This document shows positions 55,652-59,852 of a stretch of DNA of 59,852 nucleotides, one piece after another. The translations under genes were made by a program, and so were the position numbers. Within the stretch, counting starts at the first letter, position 1. Each line of letters opens with the position of its first letter. The DNA is from Streptobacillus canis (lineage in GTDB: Bacteria; Fusobacteriota; Fusobacteriia; Fusobacteriales; Leptotrichiaceae): the NCBI RefSeq assembly GCF_009733925.1, contig NZ_WOEI01000005.1:1-59852 (forward strand). The letters run 5' to 3'. Below the pieces are notes generated by a model. The model was not told the DNA's origin. It made no database searches and saw only the letters and a program-made list of their open reading frames with translations.

Positions 55652-56344
55652 ATGAAAATATTAATACCTACTGCTAAGCAGATGAAAGAAAGAAATGAAA
55701 AAGAAAGAAAAGGTATAAATAATAAAACATTTAAAGTTTTAGAGTCTATACTTAAAGTAGATGATCTTTCTAAATTTTTTAAAATTAAAGGTGAACAAGC
55801 AAAAATAGAGAAAAAAAGATTTGAGGAAATTAGAAATAATATTGCTAAAGAATATAGTGCTATTGATTTATTTGATGGTTTAATGTATAGAAATATAAAA
55901 AGAGAAAATTTAAATGATTTAGAATGGAAATATTTAGATAACATTTACATTACTTCTTCTTTTTATGGAGTGATAAATTGTAAAGAAAATATTTCATTAC
56001 ATAGATTGGATTTCTTAAACAATTTGGATGTTGATGGGATTAGCTTAAAAAAATATTGGCAAGAAAATTTTGATAAAAGTATTGAAAATGAAAAAATTGT
56101 AATTTCTTTATTATCAAGTGAATTTGAAGAAGTATTTAGTAAAGAGTTAAGAGAAAAAATGATAAAAATTATTTTTAAAGATGATGGAAAGATACATTCA
56201 ACAATATCAAAAAAAGCAAGAGGTAAATTTTTGACTACAATGATAGAAAAAAATGTTATGAAAATTGAAGATATAAAAAAATTGGAGTTTGATGGATATA
56301 AATTAACAGAAGAAAAAGATAATATATTAATATTTGAAAGATGA
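55652..56344 (+). CDS. yaaA: YaaA-family (DUF328) peroxide-stress protein
   Basis: The N-terminal MKILIPTAKQMKER, the LFDGLMYRNI and ITSSFYGVINCKENISLHRLD blocks, and the C-terminal ISKKARGKFLTTMIEKN follow the family layout over 230 residues. YaaA lowers free iron during peroxide stress in E. coli and binds DNA. It begins one base after the methyltransferase stop. Confidence 0.82.
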   Translation: MKILIPTAKQMKERNEKERKGINNKTFKVLESILKVDDLSKFFKIKGEQAKIEKKRFEEIRNNIAKEYSAIDLFDGLMYRNIKRENLNDLEWKYLDNIYITSSFYGVINCKENISLHRLDFLNNLDVDGISLKKYWQENFDKSIENEKIVISLLSSEFEEVFSKELREKMIKIIFKDDGKIHSTISKKARGKFLTTMIEKNVMKIEDIKKLEFDGYKLTEEKDNILIFER

Positions 56345-56351
56345 GGTATGT

Positions 56352-57131
56352 ATGTTAACTAATGAATTAATAACTAAAGTTGTTGAAGTTATTATACAAG
56401 CAGGTCAATTTATAGAAGAATGTAAAATTACTAATGTATATTCAAAAGGAGATTTAGTTAATGTAGTTACTGATGTTGATATTAAAAGTCAAGAATTATT
56501 GATTAAAGGCTTAAAACCTTTAATTGAAAATGCAATTTTTTTTGCAGAGGAAAAAGATAATGAAATATTAACAGATGAATATACATGGGTAATAGATCCT
56601 ATTGATGGAACAACAAATTTTATATATGATTTTAAACATTCTGCAATTTCAGTTGCTTTATTAAAAGATAAAGTAGTAATTTTAGGTATTTGTTATAATC
56701 CGTATTTAGAAGAGATATTTTATGCAATAAAAGAAAATGGAGCTTTTTTAAATGGAGAAAAGATAGAGGTTAGGGAAACGGATTTACAAAATAGTTTAAT
56801 TATGTGTGGAACAAGTCCATATAAAAAGGAATTGGCTGATGAAACATTTGCTGTTATGAAAGAACTTTATTTAAAAGGGAAAGATGTAAGAAGAAGTGGT
56901 TCAGCAGTTAATGATTTATGTTATTTAGCTGCAGGAAGGGTAGAAGGTTTTTATGAAGGTGAATTAGCATTTTGGGATTTTGCAGCAGCGAAACTAATAG
57001 TGGAAGAAGCTGGAGGAGTTTTAGAAATTCTAAATGGAAATTGGGGAGATAAGAAATCTGTTAAAGTTATAGCTGGAAATAAGAAAAACATAGATTTAAT
57101 AAGAGAAATTGTAGAAAAAAATTGTAAATAA
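56352..57131 (+). CDS. inositol monophosphatase-family phosphatase
   Basis: The metal motifs AEEKD (65-69), DPIDGTTNF (82-90) and FWDFAAAKLIVEEAGG (C-terminal) are complete. The ATG at 56352 behind GAGG gives 259 aa and is preferred to a TTG at 56334 within yaaA. Members hydrolyse inositol phosphate, NADP or 3'-phosphoadenosine phosphates. Substrate not decided. No hairpin terminator directly follows, only an AT-rich dyad at 57147-57171. Confidence 0.85.
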   Translation: MLTNELITKVVEVIIQAGQFIEECKITNVYSKGDLVNVVTDVDIKSQELLIKGLKPLIENAIFFAEEKDNEILTDEYTWVIDPIDGTTNFIYDFKHSAISVALLKDKVVILGICYNPYLEEIFYAIKENGAFLNGEKIEVRETDLQNSLIMCGTSPYKKELADETFAVMKELYLKGKDVRRSGSAVNDLCYLAAGRVEGFYEGELAFWDFAAAKLIVEEAGGVLEILNGNWGDKKSVKVIAGNKKNIDLIREIVEKNCK

Positions 57132-57146
57132 TATTTAATAAAAACG

Positions 57147-57171
57147 AATTTTATTTAATTAAAATAAAATT
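57147..57171. repeat. AT-rich inverted repeat upstream of the small-RNA promoter
   Basis: AATTTTATT (57147-57155) and AATAAAATT (57163-57171) flank a 7-nt spacer and end 13 bp before the -35 element. It could be an operator, but such dyads are common by chance in AT-rich DNA. Confidence 0.3.
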
Positions 57172-57184
57172 GTAAAAAAAAGTC

Positions 57185-57213
57185 TTGCATTTAAATGAAA
57201 ATTAGAGTATAAT
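57185..57213 (+). promoter_or_regulatory. promoter of the candidate small RNA
   Basis: TTGCAT, a 17-bp spacer and TATAAT. Seven bases after the -10 lies G57220, the first base of the 5' hairpin. Confidence 0.75.
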
Positions 57214-57219
57214 ATTTTT

Positions 57220-57289
57220 GACTAACATAGCGTTAGTCAACCTCAATTAACCCCCCCTTTAAGAGTTGCCCGGCAGGGTAACTCTTTTT
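57220..57289 (+). ncRNA. candidate small regulatory RNA, about 70 nt, C-rich
   Basis: Starting at the predicted +1, GACTAAC/GTTAGTC (57220-57226 and 57232-57238) forms a 5' hairpin. Positions 57239-57261 are unpaired and contain CCTC and a run of seven C (57251-57257). AGAGTTGCCC/GGGTAACTCT (57262-57271 and 57276-57285, GGCA loop) followed by T residues is a terminator. No open reading frame with a ribosome site fits inside. The C-rich centre could pair with G-rich Shine-Dalgarno regions, as in known C-rich bacterial sRNAs. Homology is not tested. Confidence 0.75.
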
Positions 57290-57346
57290 CTATAGATAAA
57301 TTTATGATTATTGAAATTAAAGATAGAGATTAATTACTATATAGAA

Positions 57347-57462
57347 AAACAAATATTAAAATAGCGTTATTTTTAAAAAGTTAGAAAAATTAGTGATAAA
57401 AAAATATTTAAATATTAGTAAACATTTGTTTAAAACTCCCTTTTATAAAGGGATTTTTTTTT
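57347..57462 (+). ncRNA. possible second small transcript
   Basis: A weak promoter (TTGAAA 57311-57316, 18-bp spacer, TACTAT 57335-57340) and a clear terminator (57437-57462) bound about 115 nt without a plausible gene. The terminator otherwise has no matching upstream gene, unless it is a back-up for the small RNA at 57220. Confidence 0.3.
57437..57462 (+). terminator. Rho-independent terminator before the barrel gene
   Basis: The stem TCCCTTT/AAAGGGA with a 3-nt loop is followed by nine T residues. It insulates the barrel-gene promoter, 11 bp downstream. Confidence 0.85.
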
Positions 57463-57472
57463 AATATAAATA

Positions 57473-57501
57473 TTGACAAAAAAAAAGAAGTAAGGTATAA
57501 T
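57473..57501 (+). promoter_or_regulatory. strong promoter of the outer-membrane protein gene
   Basis: A perfect TTGACA, a 17-bp spacer and a perfect TATAAT lie 39 bp before the start, with AGGAGG just upstream of the ATG. Confidence 0.9.
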
Positions 57502-57540
57502 ATTTTTGAAAATATATAATTAAAAATAGGAGGATAAGAA

Positions 57541-59640
57541 ATGAAAAAAATCTTATTAGGAGTTATTGCATTAACTTCTGCTGCATCTTTTGGTGCTAAA
57601 TATGAACATTTACATGGATACTTAGAATTAGATGGTAAAGCATCTGTTGAAAAACCAGTATCTTATGAAGATGTAAGTGGTGAAGTAAAAGTTAAAGACT
57701 TAGGTGATCAAAAAGATGTAACTTATGAAATTGGAACTAAAGCTGATTTAGGTGTGTTCATGCACGAAAATAAAGAAGTATTTGCATTTATAGGTACTGA
57801 CTTAAGTGGTAAAAAAGTAGGTAATGCTGATTTAACATTTAATGAAAAAACACCTTACCACTTTGGATTAAGATGGGATTCTGAAATAATTGATACATTC
57901 AACATTCAGTTAACTGCAGCTCATAGAAGAGGTGGAGAAGGAATCGCATGGGAAACAAAAAATAAATTAAACGATGAAACTGAAAAAGTGCACAAAGTAA
58001 ATGGTGTTAAATATGCTATTGAAAAACACTTAACAGCTAAAGGTAAAAAATTAGATGGAACTGATCAAGGATACAAATTAAGACAAACTGATACATTCTT
58101 ATTATCAGCTGTATTAAATGGTAAAATCTATAACAACTTTGAATTAACAGTAGCTGGATTATATAACTCAGCTGATTTTAAAGATGGAACACATGAATTA
58201 GAAACTTATGTTAAAACTAACGGAAAAATCAGAGAAAACGTTAAAGTCTCTAATGCTGTAATAAGACATGTATTAAACAGTGAAAACTATGCAATGGCAG
58301 GAGCTTTAAACGGTGGAGTTAAAGTAGAAACTGAGGCAAGTGATGTTGTTACATTATCAAATGAAGGTAAATTTGAATTAAAAAATATCTTAAAAAATGG
58401 TAATGGTGGACATGATGCAACTGTTGAATCATTAAACAGTGGTAAGTATACAGGAATCAAAAATGTAGAATTAAGAGGAGATGTTAACTATAAATTAGAA
58501 ATTAAGACTACATCAGCTTTAACTACATTAAAACATGAACCAGAAGCTAAATTAGGTGTAACTTACAAACCAGTTGCTGGATTAACATTAAGTTCAGATA
58601 ACTCAAATAAAGTAACTTACAAACACGAATTTACTCCTGCTGCCGAAAAAGCATTTACAAACGACTTTATAACAACTAACAAAGTTGCATATGCAGTTGC
58701 TAAAGGTGTAATGGTAGATGGATTAGCTGAATATAAATTAAATACTAATTTAAGTTCAACAGCTCAAGATCCTAAACATGCACACAGTGTTTTAGCTGGA
58801 GCTGGAGTTTCAGTTAATAAAGAATTTGTAGGAGCTAAAGTTGAATCTACATTAAATGGGAGATACTTATTTGATGCTAAATCAGCTGATGCAGCAAATA
58901 ATTTCACACACCAAGGATTTGTATGGACAGAAAACAAAGTTGCATATGCATTCAATGATAACAACAAATTAGAAGGAAAAGTTAACTTATATAACTATAC
59001 TAAATTAAAAACTATTACAAAGAACTCTAAACATGAATTAAATGGTAATGTTGCTGATGTATTTTTAGCTAACTTAGGTGCTAAATATACTAACGTTACT
59101 GGTAAATTTACTAATGTAGTAGATGTTGATGCTAAATACGCTTTAGAAACAGAATTAGTAAAAGATGCTGTAGTTAAACAAGGTTTAGGAGTAGACTTCA
59201 ATGGAAGCACTACATTCAAAGCTAATGAAAATGTTGATGTAACATTTGGTGTTGAAAATACTTATACTTTAAATGAATTCAATGGAGATATTTATGGAGT
59301 ATATGTAGATTACATTAAAGATGCATCAAACTATAAAGCAGATGTTAACGCATATGCAGCAGATAAATATAATGCTTCAAAACAAGATTCAATTAAAAAA
59401 GCTAAAGATACAATTAAAGACATGACTGCAGGAGCAATTGATTTAACAACTGTTAAACATGACTTATCAGTTAATCCTAAATTATCAGCTAAATTTACTT
59501 ATGTTGATGGTAAATTAACTGTTAACCCTTGGGTAGGTGCAGGATTTGACTTCGCTAATAAAGGAGCAACTCCTCAAGAAAAATTCGCTTTAAGAAAAAT
59601 TACTGGAAAAGGTGGAGTTAAAGTTAACTACGTATGGTAA
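57541..59640 (+). CDS. outer-membrane beta-barrel protein of unknown family
   Basis: A signal peptide (1-18, SAASFGA) precedes 680 residues of alternating polar and hydrophobic strands with many Thr, Lys, Asn and Asp and no Cys after the signal. The chain ends VNYVW, an aromatic C-terminus as used for insertion by the Bam machinery. Strand-like units recur (YELDGKASV, KLGVTYKPVAGLTLS, KFTYVDGKLTVNPWVGAGF). The near-perfect promoter, strong ribosome site and C-ending codons point to high expression. I do not recognise a family; a major porin or surface protein is likely. There is no autotransporter passenger or plug domain. Confidence 0.75.
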   Translation: MKKILLGVIALTSAASFGAKYEHLHGYLELDGKASVEKPVSYEDVSGEVKVKDLGDQKDVTYEIGTKADLGVFMHENKEVFAFIGTDLSGKKVGNADLTFNEKTPYHFGLRWDSEIIDTFNIQLTAAHRRGGEGIAWETKNKLNDETEKVHKVNGVKYAIEKHLTAKGKKLDGTDQGYKLRQTDTFLLSAVLNGKIYNNFELTVAGLYNSADFKDGTHELETYVKTNGKIRENVKVSNAVIRHVLNSENYAMAGALNGGVKVETEASDVVTLSNEGKFELKNILKNGNGGHDATVESLNSGKYTGIKNVELRGDVNYKLEIKTTSALTTLKHEPEAKLGVTYKPVAGLTLSSDNSNKVTYKHEFTPAAEKAFTNDFITTNKVAYAVAKGVMVDGLAEYKLNTNLSSTAQDPKHAHSVLAGAGVSVNKEFVGAKVESTLNGRYLFDAKSADAANNFTHQGFVWTENKVAYAFNDNNKLEGKVNLYNYTKLKTITKNSKHELNGNVADVFLANLGAKYTNVTGKFTNVVDVDAKYALETELVKDAVVKQGLGVDFNGSTTFKANENVDVTFGVENTYTLNEFNGDIYGVYVDYIKDASNYKADVNAYAADKYNASKQDSIKKAKDTIKDMTAGAIDLTTVKHDLSVNPKLSAKFTYVDGKLTVNPWVGAGFDFANKGATPQEKFALRKITGKGGVKVNYVW

Positions 59641-59662
59641 TTAATTTAAACTAATATATAAA

Positions 59663-59852
59663 GGGGCTGTTCCGAAATAGCTCAAAAAATAATGGAGAAT
59701 TCTAGAATTTTTTAGAATTCTCCAATTTTTTTTGAAATAATACATTTTCTTATTAAAATTCATATTTTTATACAACACTAAATTGAGGGTTATACCTTCA
59801 TATCAAAAAAGTTAAATTTGGGATTACGCAATAACTTCTTTAAGTTTATATA
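59663..59852 (-). mobile_element. probable insertion-sequence end with a transposase C-terminus, cut by the window edge
   Basis: GGGGCTGTTCCGAAAT (59663-59678) resembles the GGGGCTGTT-type termini of several IS families such as IS1182. On the reverse strand 59790-59852 reads ...INLKKLLRNPKFNFFDMKV then TAA, a basic tail that could end a transposase. The rest lies outside the window. Family not decided. Confidence 0.4.
59694..59733. terminator. hairpin terminator after the barrel gene
   Basis: The stem GGAGAATTCTA/TAGAATTCTCC is followed by eight T residues on the forward strand, with a T-rich stretch on the other strand too. If the mobile-element boundary at 59663 is right, this hairpin lies inside the element and may be borrowed by the barrel gene. 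Confidence 0.75.

Noticed and set aside
57251..57257. Run of seven C as a phase-variable tract for a gene
   Set aside because: No open reading frame with a start and ribosome site crosses it; it sits in the single-stranded part of the candidate small RNA.

Overview
The window is strongly AT-rich, with short intergenic gaps, AGGAGG-type ribosome sites and TTGACA/TATAAT promoters. It encodes a diderm fermentative bacterium: an outer-membrane barrel, many lipoproteins, a diaminopimelate pathway, lactate dehydrogenase and salvage of N-acetylmuramic acid. Codon use and gene content suggest Fusobacteriota, probably Leptotrichiaceae (Streptobacillus/Sneathia-like). This placement is inference; there is no rRNA in the window.

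Layout. 1-1030: remnant of an IS1202-type insertion sequence. 1060-1415: tRNA-Leu/Gly/Lys operon. 1455-4640: D-aminoacyl-tRNA deacylase, an NlpC/P60 peptidase and an EF-G paralogue. 4669-8874: a reverse-strand anaerobic sulfatase-maturase-like radical SAM enzyme, then MATE pump, short-chain dehydrogenase and dapB, then tRNA-Thr. 8937-11006: a CoA-disulfide reductase/NADH oxidase and a MORN-repeat gene broken by one stop codon. 11155-15831: lysC, a lipoprotein, dapA, dapF, asd. 15890-17567: EF-P and two small exported proteins. 17666-28419: a long forward run (exported nuclease-fold protein, MATE, dgt, TrmB regulator, short site-2 protease, trmL, folA, metG, TPR protein, thioredoxin lipoprotein, nucleoside hydrolase). 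28440-29560: insertion-sequence debris. 29655-31342: yebC-ldh on the reverse strand, divergent from ruvC-nrnA-lipoprotein. 33437-39193: uracil permease, patatin phospholipase and an iron(III) ABC transporter. 39312-46105: a MurNAc salvage cluster (murQ, RpiR regulator, murP, exported esterase, YfeW-like serine hydrolase, mupG). 46209-53021: enolase; on the reverse strand a DUF4300 lipoprotein, a YiiX-like protein, pcrA and sppA. 53144-57131: pdxS-pdxT and four housekeeping genes. 57132-59640: a well-defined small-RNA candidate and a 699-residue outer-membrane barrel protein with a near-consensus promoter. The window ends inside another probable insertion sequence.

Functionally the window links cell-wall precursor synthesis (aspartate to DAP), wall-fragment salvage (MurNAc-6P to GlcNAc-6P) and envelope maintenance (SppA, site-2 protease, NlpC/P60, barrel protein). 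The least explained part is 57132-57540. It holds a roughly 70-nt transcription unit with its own promoter, a 5' hairpin, a C-rich single-stranded centre and a Rho-independent terminator, directly upstream of the barrel gene.
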